From the NCBI GenBank assembly GCA_002311025.1, contig DBYY01000005.1, positions 1 through 22,524 on the forward strand: a stretch of DNA of 22,524 nucleotides, in the 5' to 3' direction. This DNA is from Candidatus Proelusimicrobium tauri (GTDB taxonomy: Bacteria > Elusimicrobiota > Elusimicrobia > Elusimicrobiales > Elusimicrobiaceae). A model generated the notes under the pieces. It ran no database searches. It had not been told where the DNA came from and was given only the letters and a program-made list of their open reading frames with translations. Positions 7,661 to 15,729 of this stretch are shown here, piece after piece. How positions within the stretch are numbered: position 1 is the stretch's first letter; each line of letters starts with the position of its first letter. A program made the position numbers and the translations under genes.

Positions 7661-8731
7661 TTATTTCCCTTTTAAAACTTTTAAGAAAGTTTCATTACCT
7701 TCTTTAATTTCAAGGTTAATAGCCAAAATATAAACTTTGTTTTGAAGTATTTCCTGCCAACCTTTGGGGAATTTTACATAATCTTTAAAAGTGGTAACCA
7801 AAGGTAAACCTTTGCGAAATCCTGCTAAAGATTTTATCTCGTCTAAAGTATAGGCATTATGATCCTTAAAACGCCAAGTTTGTTTTATTTTAAGGCCCAG
7901 ATTTTTTAAAATTTGTTCAAAGGAAGCGGGATCGCCAAGTCCGCAGAAAGATACAACTTCCCCCTTAATATCTTCCAGTTTCATTTTTGTTCTGTTTACG
8001 ACATCATAAAAATAATCAGGCTTATGGATGGCTTGTAAAACTTCCAAATCTTCTTTATAAGATTTTATTTTTTCTTTAAGATTCAGTCTTTCTTTTTCGT
8101 CTACTAAATTACTGTGGGTTAAAATGACCAAATCGGCCCTTTTTAGAGCGGAAATCGGCTCTCTTAAAATACCGTAAGGCAATAAATATCCGTTGCCGAA
8201 AGGATCACGCGCATTGACTAAAACTATATTAGCATCTCTTTTAAGTTTATGATGTTGTAAACCGTCATCAAGCAGTAAAATTTCGCTTTTAAATTCTTTT
8301 AAAATTTCTTTTGCCGCTTCATAGCGATTGGAAGATACCGCAACCGGCACTTTATATTCGGCAAGCATTTGGCTCATCATATAGGGTTCATCGCCGGTTT
8401 CCTGCCAATTTAACATATCATTGTCAAAAAGAATTTTTACTTTTTCTTTTTTATCTCTTTTATAACCGCGGGAAATCACAGCAGTTTTTACCCCTGCTTT
8501 GCTTAAAAGTTGCGCCGCAAGTAAAACCGCAGTAGTTTTGCCTGTTCCGCCTGCTGTAATATTGCCGATACAAACAACCCTTGCCTCTGCCTTATTTGAT
8601 TTCAAAATATTCTTTTTGTAAAGAAATAAAATCAAGCGGACTACTAAACCATAAATAAAAGAACAAAAAGCCAAAAACACGCAGGCAATTTTGTTTTTAA
8701 GCAGTTTTTCCCTTAATTTAGCAAAATCCAT
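7661..8731 (-). CDS. lpxK: Tetraacyldisaccharide 4'-kinase (lipid A kinase)
   Basis: LpxK transfers the gamma-phosphate of ATP to the 4' position of the lipid A disaccharide at the inner face of the inner membrane. With the start at 8731 the protein has 356 residues, beginning MDFAKLREKLLK, then a membrane-anchoring hydrophobic segment (about 15-37). The family P-loop GNITAGGTGKT (56-66), GDEPYM (113-118) and DDGLQHHKL (155-163) are all present. An in-frame ATG at 8797 would add 22 residues. I prefer 8731 because it has a good Shine-Dalgarno sequence and gives a normal LpxK N-terminus, but the upstream ATG has the same Shine-Dalgarno sequence by duplication. The gene is divergent from the LPS operon and convergent with the decayed protease copy. 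Confidence 0.93.
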   Translation of the reverse strand: MDFAKLREKLLKNKIACVFLAFCSFIYGLVVRLILFLYKKNILKSNKAEARVVCIGNITAGGTGKTTAVLLAAQLLSKAGVKTAVISRGYKRDKKEKVKILFDNDMLNWQETGDEPYMMSQMLAEYKVPVAVSSNRYEAAKEILKEFKSEILLLDDGLQHHKLKRDANIVLVNARDPFGNGYLLPYGILREPISALKRADLVILTHSNLVDEKERLNLKEKIKSYKEDLEVLQAIHKPDYFYDVVNRTKMKLEDIKGEVVSFCGLGDPASFEQILKNLGLKIKQTWRFKDHNAYTLDEIKSLAGFRKGLPLVTTFKDYVKFPKGWQEILQNKVYILAINLEIKEGNETFLKVLKGK

Positions 8732-8808
8732 AAAAACTCCTTTAAAAAAGAAATCCACAATTATTATATATTTTTTGTCCAAATTTAGCAAAAGCATAAA
8801 AACTCCTT
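8715..8808 (-). repeat. Direct duplication of the lpxK ribosome-binding site and start codon
   Basis: Positions 8715-8742 and 8782-8808 are near-identical (one mismatch and one indel). Each copy, read on the minus strand, has AAGGAGTTTTTATG and then codons for TTTTGCTAAATT. The two start codons are 66 nt apart and in frame. Confidence 0.75.
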
Positions 8809-8811
8809 ATT

Positions 8812-8820
8812 TGCTATAAT
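8812..8820 (+). promoter_or_regulatory. Extended -10 promoter for the LPS operon
   Basis: TGCTATAAT fits an extended -10 element (TGnTATAAT) with the hexamer at 8815-8820. No convincing -35 lies 16-18 bp upstream. The ATG of the acyltransferase gene is at 8829, only 8 bases past the hexamer, where transcription would be expected to begin. It overlaps the leader of lpxK on the other strand. Confidence 0.5.
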
Positions 8821-8828
8821 TTACTTAT

Positions 8829-9746
8829 ATGAAGAATTTTATATTTTATATAGAGTACCTGGCTTTAAAGACCCTAGCAATTTGTTTAGGCATACTACCT
8901 TGGAAAATGGCACTTAAAATCGGTGAAGGTTGCGGAGTCTTTTTGACTTGGGCTTTGGCAAAACGCTTCAAAAGAAGTGTTTACGATATACAAAAGGCCT
9001 TCCCTGCAAAATCTAAAAAAGAAGTAAAGGAAATAGCAAAAGAATCTTGGCGTAATATCGGGCGCATTCTGGCAGAAACGGCGCAAATAAGTCTAATGTC
9101 AAAAGAAAAAATGCTTGAGAAAATCGAATTCGTTAATTTTGATAATCTCATAAAGGTAAATCACTCCGGAAAACCTACCATTTTGCACATGGGACATTTT
9201 GTTAATTGGGAATTGTTTGCCGTTGCCGGCAGCACTTTGTTTAAAAATATGTTATCTGTGGGAAAACCGCAAACGAACCCTTATGTAAACAAAGCAATTA
9301 ACAATTTGCGCACAAGATACGGCTCAAGAGTAACAAGTTCTTATAATCCCTTTTTTACTTGTATGAAAGCCCTTAAACAAGGAGCAATGCTCGGTATTGT
9401 AAGCGACCAAAGCGTGATATCTTCCCCCCTTTATATGAATTTTCTAAATAGACCGGCGGAAGTTGCACCTATGACTGCTTTTCTTTCTTTAAAATTAAAT
9501 GTGCCGGTTTATCCTATCAGAATGTATAGAAAAAACGGTAAAGTTTATGCAGAGGCGTATGATCCTGTTCTACCCCCACAGGAAAAATTCTCTCACGAAC
9601 TGTTGATAAAATATACCGAACAGTTAAAAAATATCTACGAAGATTGGATAAGAAAAGACCCCGCTTCTTGGCTTTGGGCGCATAACCGTTGGAAACGCGA
9701 AAAGAAATGCCTTCAAAAAATGAAAGAGGCAGGTTATGTCAAATAA
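8829..9746 (+). CDS. lpxL: Lipid A biosynthesis acyltransferase, LpxL/HtrB-like
   Basis: Members of this family add secondary acyl chains to Kdo-lipid A at the inner membrane. The 305-residue protein has an N-terminal hydrophobic segment, the catalytic HX4E motif in HMGHFVNWE (His123, Glu128), a SDQS motif (192-195) and the C-terminal DPASWLWAHNRWK signature typical of the family. Which acyl chain or position it uses cannot be read from sequence, so LpxM- or LpxP-like activity is possible. It opens the LPS operon, has no Shine-Dalgarno sequence and may be translated from a leaderless mRNA. The next gene overlaps it by 11 bp. Confidence 0.85.
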   Translation: MKNFIFYIEYLALKTLAICLGILPWKMALKIGEGCGVFLTWALAKRFKRSVYDIQKAFPAKSKKEVKEIAKESWRNIGRILAETAQISLMSKEKMLEKIEFVNFDNLIKVNHSGKPTILHMGHFVNWELFAVAGSTLFKNMLSVGKPQTNPYVNKAINNLRTRYGSRVTSSYNPFFTCMKALKQGAMLGIVSDQSVISSPLYMNFLNRPAEVAPMTAFLSLKLNVPVYPIRMYRKNGKVYAEAYDPVLPPQEKFSHELLIKYTEQLKNIYEDWIRKDPASWLWAHNRWKREKKCLQKMKEAGYVK

Positions 9747-10284
9747 AATTAAAGCCCTTTTTTTAGACAGAGACGGCACCGTAATTAAGGAAAAACCCGG
9801 TGTTTACCTTTCTGACCCTAAAAAAGTGGCTCTTTATAAAAACACAAAAGCCGCTTTTAAACTTTTTAAAGAACTCGGTTACAAAATTTTTATTGTTTCA
9901 AATCAATCGGGAATTGGGCGTGGTTATTTTACTGAAAAAGAAGTTTCAGCCGTGCATAATAAACTCTTATCTCTGTTAAAACCTTACACGGTGGAAGAAA
10001 TCATTTATTGCCCGCATGCACCAAGTGAAAATTGCTCTTGCCGCAAGCCTGCACCGGCTATGGGTTTAAAACTAATAAAAAAGTATAATGTTGATAGGGC
10101 ATCTTCTTTTGTTATAGGCGATAAAAAAAGTGATATAGATTTTGCAAAAAATTTAAAAATGCGTTCTGTTTTGGTTTTAACCGCTAATGGCAGAAAACAA
10201 CAAAAGAAATATGCCACAGATTTAAAAAATATAAAAATTTGCCTAGACCTACTTGGTGCGGCAAAATATTTACAAAACATATAG
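9736..10284 (+). CDS. gmhB: D,D-heptose 1,7-bisphosphate phosphatase
   Basis: GmhB removes the C7 phosphate of D-glycero-D-manno-heptose 1,7-bisphosphate in ADP-heptose synthesis. The 182-residue HAD IIIA protein has the nucleophile motif LDRDGT (Asp11, Asp13), VSNQSGIGRG (54-63), the zinc-binding loop YCPHAPSENCSCRKP (Cys92, His94, Cys100, Cys102) and the late acidic motif GDKKSDI (128-134). Length and the Cys-His-Cys-Cys loop are standard for GmhB rather than histidinol-phosphatase. It is translationally coupled to the upstream acyltransferase. The heptose kinase lies two genes downstream, which supports the assignment. Confidence 0.9.
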   Translation: MSNKIKALFLDRDGTVIKEKPGVYLSDPKKVALYKNTKAAFKLFKELGYKIFIVSNQSGIGRGYFTEKEVSAVHNKLLSLLKPYTVEEIIYCPHAPSENCSCRKPAPAMGLKLIKKYNVDRASSFVIGDKKSDIDFAKNLKMRSVLVLTANGRKQQKKYATDLKNIKICLDLLGAAKYLQNI

Positions 10285-10296
10285 AGAGGTTTTTAA

Positions 10297-11424
10297 ATGA
10301 GATTTATTGCTTTATTTTTACCTATTTTTTTATTAAATGCCTGCGGAGGTTCTTCTTGGTTAAAACAACATACAACCGATAAAGAAAAAACCGTTCAAAC
10401 ACAAATTATTCAGACGGAAGATTCTGTTCAAGTAAAACAAGATAAAGAGGCAACCAAAGCAGCAGAAGAACAAATAAAAGAAGAACCTAAACAAACTGAA
10501 AATACTTCTGTAAAAGAAACATCCGTTGTTACAAAACCCACTAAAGAAGAAACAAAAACAACACAAAGTGTTTCACAAACGCCTTCTAAAACTGAAACAA
10601 AAGCAGAACCTAAAAATGAAGCAAAAGAAGAAGCACCGGCAAAAGTTAACGAAAATGACCAAATTTTTCTAACTAAAGAAAACCGCCTTGCCCACCCTTG
10701 GTATTATGCTAAAGAAACTACTCCACCGCAAGAAACCCCAAAATGGTTCGGTGAAGAATTAAAATTTGATATTTCTTGGTCCTTTGTAACTGCAGGCAAA
10801 GCGCAATTAAACTCTTCAAAATTTGTTGAAGCAGACGGGAAGAAAATGTATCTCTTAGAAGCCTATGCCCAAAGTTACCCCGTAATTGATACCGTTTTTA
10901 AGGTGCGAGATATAAATATGTCTTGGATAGCAGAAGATGTAAGCCGTTCCACAGGTTATTGGCAAAGTGTTAAAGAGGGTTCTTATGCCCGCGATGAATG
11001 GCTTATTTTTAACTATGATACAAACACTTACACTATCCACAAAAAAGATAAAAAAGGTAGACTTGAACATAAGCCCCACACTTTTGAAGGCAGTGCCGTA
11101 GTTGATATGTTGTCTTCCTTATATTTCGTCAGAAATCAAGAACTGCCTTTAAAAGGTGAAGTTTATTTTGATATAGTAAACAGAGGTGACCAATACCCCT
11201 TAAAAGTTCGTGTTTTGGGCAAAGAAAAGGTAAAAGTTAAAGCAGGTAAATTTGATTGTATACTTGTTGAACCGATGATAAGCGGCGAAGGTATTTTTGT
11301 TTCAAAAGGTAAAAGTTTAAAAGTATGGCTTACCGATGATGAGTATAAAATGCCCGTTAAAATGGCAGTGGAAGTTTTTATAGGTAGCGTAAAAGCGGAA
11401 CTTACCGAATATTCAAGGAAATAA
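10297..11424 (+). CDS. Lipoprotein with DUF3108-like domain
   Basis: The 375-residue protein starts with a short signal ending in lipobox LNAC (Cys16), so it should be a lipoprotein. Residues about 22-120 are a low-complexity Lys/Glu/Thr/Gln linker likely to be disordered. The rest, from WFGEELKFDISWSFVTAGKAQL onward, resembles the DUF3108 family: beta-rich periplasmic proteins of unknown function often found with LPS or cell-envelope genes. It sits between gmhB and the heptose kinase with 12- and 3-bp gaps, so it is cotranscribed with LPS genes. Role in envelope transport or assembly is an inference from position only. Confidence 0.75.
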   Translation: MRFIALFLPIFLLNACGGSSWLKQHTTDKEKTVQTQIIQTEDSVQVKQDKEATKAAEEQIKEEPKQTENTSVKETSVVTKPTKEETKTTQSVSQTPSKTETKAEPKNEAKEEAPAKVNENDQIFLTKENRLAHPWYYAKETTPPQETPKWFGEELKFDISWSFVTAGKAQLNSSKFVEADGKKMYLLEAYAQSYPVIDTVFKVRDINMSWIAEDVSRSTGYWQSVKEGSYARDEWLIFNYDTNTYTIHKKDKKGRLEHKPHTFEGSAVVDMLSSLYFVRNQELPLKGEVYFDIVNRGDQYPLKVRVLGKEKVKVKAGKFDCILVEPMISGEGIFVSKGKSLKVWLTDDEYKMPVKMAVEVFIGSVKAELTEYSRK

Positions 11425-11427
11425 ATT

Positions 11428-12411
11428 ATGAATAAAAATGAACTTATAAAAATTATTGACAACTTTGAAGGTAAAGAAATTATCGTTATAGGCGATATTA
11501 TGTTAGACCACTTTGTAAAGGGTAGCGTAAGCCGTATTTCGCCCGAAGCACCTGTGCCTGTGGTTAATGTTGAAAAAGAAGATTTTGTTGCCGGCGGTGC
11601 CGGTAATGTTGCCGTAAACTTGGCCGTTTTAGGTGCAAAACCGATTTTGGTTTCCGTTGTAGGACAAGATATCAAAGGTAGTATTTTAACCCAATTTTTA
11701 AATGATAAAGGCGTAAACGTAGATTTCGTTACAACAGACTCGGCAAGACCTACCACCCAAAAAGTGCGTATAGTTGCAGAACGTCAGCAAGTTGTAAGAG
11801 TTGACAGAGAAAGTAAAGCAAAACTCGAACCCAAAACAGCAAAAATATGTATGCAAAACTTTAAACGCGCACTTAAAAAAGCAAAAGGGGTAATAATGTC
11901 AGACTACGGCAAAGGTATGCTTTCCGACCATAATATAAGTGAAATTATTTCCCTGTGTAATGCCAAAAAAATACCTGTTTGCGTAGATCCTAAAATTGAT
12001 AACTTTTTGAAATACAAAAATATAACCTGTATGACCCCCAACACAAAAGAAGCATGGGAAGGCATGGGACTTCCCCCTAAAAAAGAAGAAAAAGCAATTC
12101 TTGATTTAGGAAAAAAGATTTTAAAAGCCCTTAAAGCAAAAAGTATTCTCATAACCAGAAGTGCGCAAGGTATGAGTCTTTTTGAACAAGGTAAAAAAAT
12201 TAAAACAACCACTATCAGCGCAACTGCAAAAGAGGTTTTTGATGTTACCGGCGCAGGAGATACAGTTATTTCTGTTTTGACTTTGGCTCTTGCTTGCGGT
12301 GCAACTTTAGAACAGGCTGCCTATATTGCAAATGAGGCGGCAGGTTTAGTTGTTGCTAAACTCGGCACGGCTTGCGTGAATAAGGAAGAAATAAAAGAGG
12401 TGCTTAAATGA
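11428..12411 (+). CDS. hldA: D-glycero-beta-D-manno-heptose-7-phosphate kinase (PfkB family)
   Basis: The enzyme phosphorylates heptose 7-phosphate to the 1,7-bisphosphate that GmhB then uses. At 327 residues it covers only the kinase domain of E. coli HldE (RfaE): GDIMLD (22-27), RISPEAPVPV (36-45), GGAGN (56-60) and the PfkB anion-hole signature DVTGAGDT (272-279, catalytic Asp278). No cytidylyltransferase-like domain follows, so the adenylyltransferase half must be a separate gene outside this window. The gene overlaps kdsB by 4 bp (ATGA). Confidence 0.9.
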   Translation: MNKNELIKIIDNFEGKEIIVIGDIMLDHFVKGSVSRISPEAPVPVVNVEKEDFVAGGAGNVAVNLAVLGAKPILVSVVGQDIKGSILTQFLNDKGVNVDFVTTDSARPTTQKVRIVAERQQVVRVDRESKAKLEPKTAKICMQNFKRALKKAKGVIMSDYGKGMLSDHNISEIISLCNAKKIPVCVDPKIDNFLKYKNITCMTPNTKEAWEGMGLPPKKEEKAILDLGKKILKALKAKSILITRSAQGMSLFEQGKKIKTTTISATAKEVFDVTGAGDTVISVLTLALACGATLEQAAYIANEAAGLVVAKLGTACVNKEEIKEVLK

Positions 12412-13145
12412 AAGATACTTTAATTGTTATACCGGCAAGATATGCTTCCACCCGCTTACCCGGAAAAATGCTTGAAAAGATTGACGGCAAAAGCGTAATG
12501 CAATGGGTTTGGGAGGCCTGCAATAAAGCAGAGGCAGGGGAAGTTGTTATAGCAACGGAAAGCAAAATTATCGTAGAAGAAGCTGCCAAATTCGGTGCAA
12601 AAGCAGTTATAACAAGTGATAAATGTCAAAGCGGAACAGATAGAGTTTATGAAGTTGCCAAAGCAACAGGTGCAAAATATATCGTAAATGTTCAGGGTGA
12701 TGAACCTTTTGTTGCCCCTTCCACAATAAAAAATACTATTGAAAGATTAAAAACATCTGCGGCAGATATTGTAACGGCTTGTATGCCGACAATAGATCTT
12801 AATTCCGTATCAAATCCCAATCACGTAAAAGCCGTTTTAAACAAAGACGGTAGGGCCTTATATTTTTCCCGCTCGGTAATACCTTATAAGAGGGAAAATA
12901 CAGAGGAAGCCCTAAATGCTCCTTATTATATTCACTGCGGTATTTATGCTTTTAAAAGAGAAGCACTTGAAAAATTTGTTTCCCTTCCCAAAAGCAACCT
13001 TGAAAACTTGGAAAAATTAGAACAATTAAGAGCATTGGAAGCAGGTATGATTATTGAAAGTATTTTGATAGAGAAACTCGGACCTGCTATCGATACTATT
13101 GAAGATTTATACAAAGCAAAAGAATTTGCAAAACAAACCAAATAG
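12408..13145 (+). CDS. kdsB: 3-deoxy-manno-octulosonate cytidylyltransferase (CMP-Kdo synthetase)
   Basis: KdsB activates Kdo with CTP to CMP-Kdo in the cytoplasm. The 245-residue length is standard. The nucleotide-binding motif IPARYASTRLPGK (8-20) opens the protein, and the VQGDEPFV motif, HCGIYAFKREAL and LEKLEQLRALE near the C-terminus are typical of KdsB. Its start overlaps the stop of the heptose kinase gene, and pyrG, which makes its substrate CTP, follows 11 bp downstream. Confidence 0.95.
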   Translation: MKDTLIVIPARYASTRLPGKMLEKIDGKSVMQWVWEACNKAEAGEVVIATESKIIVEEAAKFGAKAVITSDKCQSGTDRVYEVAKATGAKYIVNVQGDEPFVAPSTIKNTIERLKTSAADIVTACMPTIDLNSVSNPNHVKAVLNKDGRALYFSRSVIPYKRENTEEALNAPYYIHCGIYAFKREALEKFVSLPKSNLENLEKLEQLRALEAGMIIESILIEKLGPAIDTIEDLYKAKEFAKQTK

Positions 13146-13156
13146 GAGTTAAAAAT

Positions 13157-14743
13157 ATGTCAAAATTTATTTTTGTAACAGGCGGTGTAGTAAGTTCCCT
13201 TGGTAAAGGTATTTCAGGAGCAAGTATAGCAAAACTTTTACAATTAAGAGGATTTAAAGTTAATATGATTAAGTGCGACCCTTATATTAATGTTGACCCG
13301 GGCACTTTAAGTCCTTATCAGCACGGTGAGGTTTTTGTAACAGCAGACGGCGCTGAAGCAGATTTGGATCTTGGCTCTTATGAACGCTTTATTGATGTTC
13401 CTATGACAAAACGCAATACAAACACCGCCGGTCTTGTTTATCAAGCGGTTATTGATAGAGAAAGACGCGGTGAATATAACGGCGTTACCGTGCAAGTTAT
13501 TCCCCATGTTACAAATGAAATTAAACAAAGATTTATCCCCTTTGAAAATGATTTTGACATAACTATTATTGAAATCGGTGGAACGGTCGGTGATATTGAA
13601 AGTTTGCCCTTCCTTGAAGCGGCAAGACAATTTAGAACGGAAAAAGGACGCCAAAATGTAATGACAGTTCACGCAACCCTTTTGCCCTATATTGCCTCAG
13701 CCGACGAATTAAAAACAAAACCGACGCAACACTCCGTTAATAAACTTAGAGAAATCGGTATTGAACCCGATGTCCTTATCTGCAGAACGGAACACCCGAT
13801 TTCCCAAAGTATGAAAAACAAATTATCCCTTTTCTGCAGTGTTGAACCTAATGCCGTAATTGAAGCAAGAGATGTTCCTTCCATTTACCAATTACCGGAA
13901 AAATTTGAAGAACAGGGTTTAACAGATTTAATTATCAAAAGACTTGAACTTAAACCTAAAGCCAAAAATGACGGTAGTTGGTTTAAGTTTATAAATAAGG
14001 CAACTTCTTTAAAGAAACAAATTACCGTTGCTATTGCCGGCAAATATGCAGAACTCCCCGATGCTTATAAATCCGTTGCGGAATCTTTGAGACTTGCAGG
14101 TATGTCTAATCAGGTTGCCGTAAAAGTTAAATATGTAAACACTCAAAAGGATGACATAAAAAATGCTTTAAAAGATGTTTCTGCCGTAGTGGTTCCCGGC
14201 GGTTTCGGTAAACGCGGAATATCAGGTAAGATCGAAGCAATTAAATATGCAAGAGAACATAAAATGCCTTTTTTGGGTATTTGTTTGGGTATGCAATGCA
14301 GCGTTATTGAAACGGCAAGAAATCTTGCTAAACTTAAAGCAGATTCTATTGAGTTTGACCCTTCCACAGATAACCCCGTTATAACTATGATGGAAGAACA
14401 AAAACAGGTTAAAAATCTCGGCGGAACAATGCGTCTTGGCAATTATGAAGCAACTGTAAAAAAAGGAACCCTTGCTTATAAACTGTATAAAAAAACGACC
14501 ATTTTTGAACGCCATCGTCACCGCTATGAATATAACACCGCTTATGTTCCTTTGCTTGAAAAGCACGGTCTTATAGTCAGCGCTTGGCATAAAGGCGTTT
14601 TGCCGGAAATTGTTGAACATAAAAACCATCCTTATTTTATCGCAGCGCAATTCCATCCTGAATTTGCAAGCCGTCCGCAAAAACCGCATCCGCTTTTTGA
14701 CGGACTTATAAAAGCAGCAAAGAAATTTAAAAAGGTTAAATAA
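13157..14743 (+). CDS. pyrG: CTP synthase (glutamine hydrolysing)
   Basis: PyrG aminates UTP to CTP with glutamine-derived ammonia and ATP. The 528-residue protein has the amidoligase start FVTGGVVSSLGKGI (6-19), the CDPYINVDPGT loop (40-50), GGTVGDIES and a C-terminal class I glutamine amidotransferase domain with nucleophile Cys376 in FLGICLGMQ and His500/Glu502 in FHPEF. All catalytic residues are present. Its place between kdsB and kdsA fits CTP demand for CMP-Kdo, though it also serves nucleic acid and lipid synthesis. Shine-Dalgarno AGGAG is well placed. Confidence 0.97.
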   Translation: MSKFIFVTGGVVSSLGKGISGASIAKLLQLRGFKVNMIKCDPYINVDPGTLSPYQHGEVFVTADGAEADLDLGSYERFIDVPMTKRNTNTAGLVYQAVIDRERRGEYNGVTVQVIPHVTNEIKQRFIPFENDFDITIIEIGGTVGDIESLPFLEAARQFRTEKGRQNVMTVHATLLPYIASADELKTKPTQHSVNKLREIGIEPDVLICRTEHPISQSMKNKLSLFCSVEPNAVIEARDVPSIYQLPEKFEEQGLTDLIIKRLELKPKAKNDGSWFKFINKATSLKKQITVAIAGKYAELPDAYKSVAESLRLAGMSNQVAVKVKYVNTQKDDIKNALKDVSAVVVPGGFGKRGISGKIEAIKYAREHKMPFLGICLGMQCSVIETARNLAKLKADSIEFDPSTDNPVITMMEEQKQVKNLGGTMRLGNYEATVKKGTLAYKLYKKTTIFERHRHRYEYNTAYVPLLEKHGLIVSAWHKGVLPEIVEHKNHPYFIAAQFHPEFASRPQKPHPLFDGLIKAAKKFKKVK

Positions 14744-14745
14744 TT

Positions 14746-15564
14746 ATGAAAACAATTAAAGTAGGCAATATCAAAATAGCAAATAATTTACCTTTAGTTT
14801 TTATCGGCGGAACTTGCGTTATTGAATCTAGGGAAAATTATTTAAAAACCGCTAAAAAATTAAAAAGTTTGGTAAAAGAGAATTTTATTTTAAAAGCCTC
14901 TTTTGATAAGGCAAACCGCTCTACTTTGCAAGCATTTAGAGGGCCAGGTATTGACGATGGCCTAAATATTCTTGAAGAAGCAAAAAATACCTTTAAACTG
15001 CCTGTTTTAACAGATATTCACGAACCTTGGCAAGCAGAAGTCGCTGCGGAGGTGGCAGATATTTTGCAAATTCCCGCATTTTTATGCCGTCAGACAGACT
15101 TACTTATAGCAGCAGCAAGAACAGGCAAAATTATCAATATCAAAAAAGGTCAATTTTTAGCACCGCAAGCAATAACACACGCTATTAAAAAAATAGAGGC
15201 TTGCGGAAATACTAATATTCTTTTGACCGAAAGAGGTTCTTGCTTTGGCTACGGTGATTTAGTGGTAGATATGCGCTCGCTGGAAATTATGAAAAAAACC
15301 GGATATCCTGTTATCTTTGATTTAACACATTCTATGCAAAAACCAACAGGTCTTGAAAGAACCGGCGGAGATAAAAGTTTTGCTATGGCGCTTGGAAGAA
15401 GCGCAAGCGCACTTGGTATTGCAGGCATCTTTTTTGAAGCACATGAGGACCCCTCAAAAGCCCTTTCAGACAGCGCAAATTCTTTAGATTTTAAAGAAGT
15501 TAAAACTCTGCTTGAGCAGACAAGACAAATAGATAATTTAGTTAAAAAATGGAAAAAGATTTAA
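14746..15564 (+). CDS. kdsA: 3-deoxy-8-phosphooctulonate synthase (Kdo-8-P synthase)
   Basis: KdsA condenses phosphoenolpyruvate with arabinose 5-phosphate to Kdo 8-phosphate. The 272-residue TIM-barrel protein shows GGTCVIESRE (21-30), KASFDKANRS, RGPGIDDGL, LTDIHEP, AFLCRQTDLL and IFDLTHSMQ. Cys24 occupies the position of the metal-ligand Cys of Aquifex aeolicus KdsA, where the E. coli metal-independent enzyme has Asn (GGMNVLES). This one should therefore be the metal-dependent class. It follows pyrG by 2 bp, and its end overlaps a small membrane-protein gene. Confidence 0.95.
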   Translation: MKTIKVGNIKIANNLPLVFIGGTCVIESRENYLKTAKKLKSLVKENFILKASFDKANRSTLQAFRGPGIDDGLNILEEAKNTFKLPVLTDIHEPWQAEVAAEVADILQIPAFLCRQTDLLIAAARTGKIINIKKGQFLAPQAITHAIKKIEACGNTNILLTERGSCFGYGDLVVDMRSLEIMKKTGYPVIFDLTHSMQKPTGLERTGGDKSFAMALGRSASALGIAGIFFEAHEDPSKALSDSANSLDFKEVKTLLEQTRQIDNLVKKWKKI

Positions 15565-15707
15565 TAAAAAGACATATAAAAATTTTACTAATAATTTACG
15601 CAATACTAGGCGTAATGTTTTTTGCTTTTTCCTATATAGCAGATAATTTAGAAAATCCTTATCATAAAAGAAATATTCCCATGGAGATTACGCCATGGCT
15701 AAAATAA
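15549..15707 (+). CDS. Small single-pass membrane protein (52 aa) between kdsA and lptC
   Basis: ATG at 15549 lies inside the end of kdsA (16-bp overlap in another frame) and opens a 52-residue frame: a basic N-terminus (MEKDLIKRHIK), one hydrophobic helix (about residues 12-31, ILLIIYAILGVMFFAFSYIA) and a polar tail ending ITPWLK. The arrangement predicts an N-in/C-out membrane anchor. It fills an otherwise empty gap in a tightly packed operon, just before a lipidated LptC-like protein. A role as a membrane partner of the Lpt complex is possible but only inferred. Confidence 0.6.
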   Translation: MEKDLIKRHIKILLIIYAILGVMFFAFSYIADNLENPYHKRNIPMEITPWLK

Positions 15708-15729
15708 GGAAAGGTTCTTATTAATAAAA

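Noticed and set aside
11163..11756. 197-codon minus-strand open frame
   Set aside because: It is antisense to the DUF3108 lipoprotein and heptose kinase genes, both clearly coding, and its product is Ser/Thr/Pro-rich shadow sequence with no motif.
14222..14689. 155-codon minus-strand open frame
   Set aside because: It lies fully antisense to the conserved glutaminase domain of pyrG and shows no recognisable domain or start signal.
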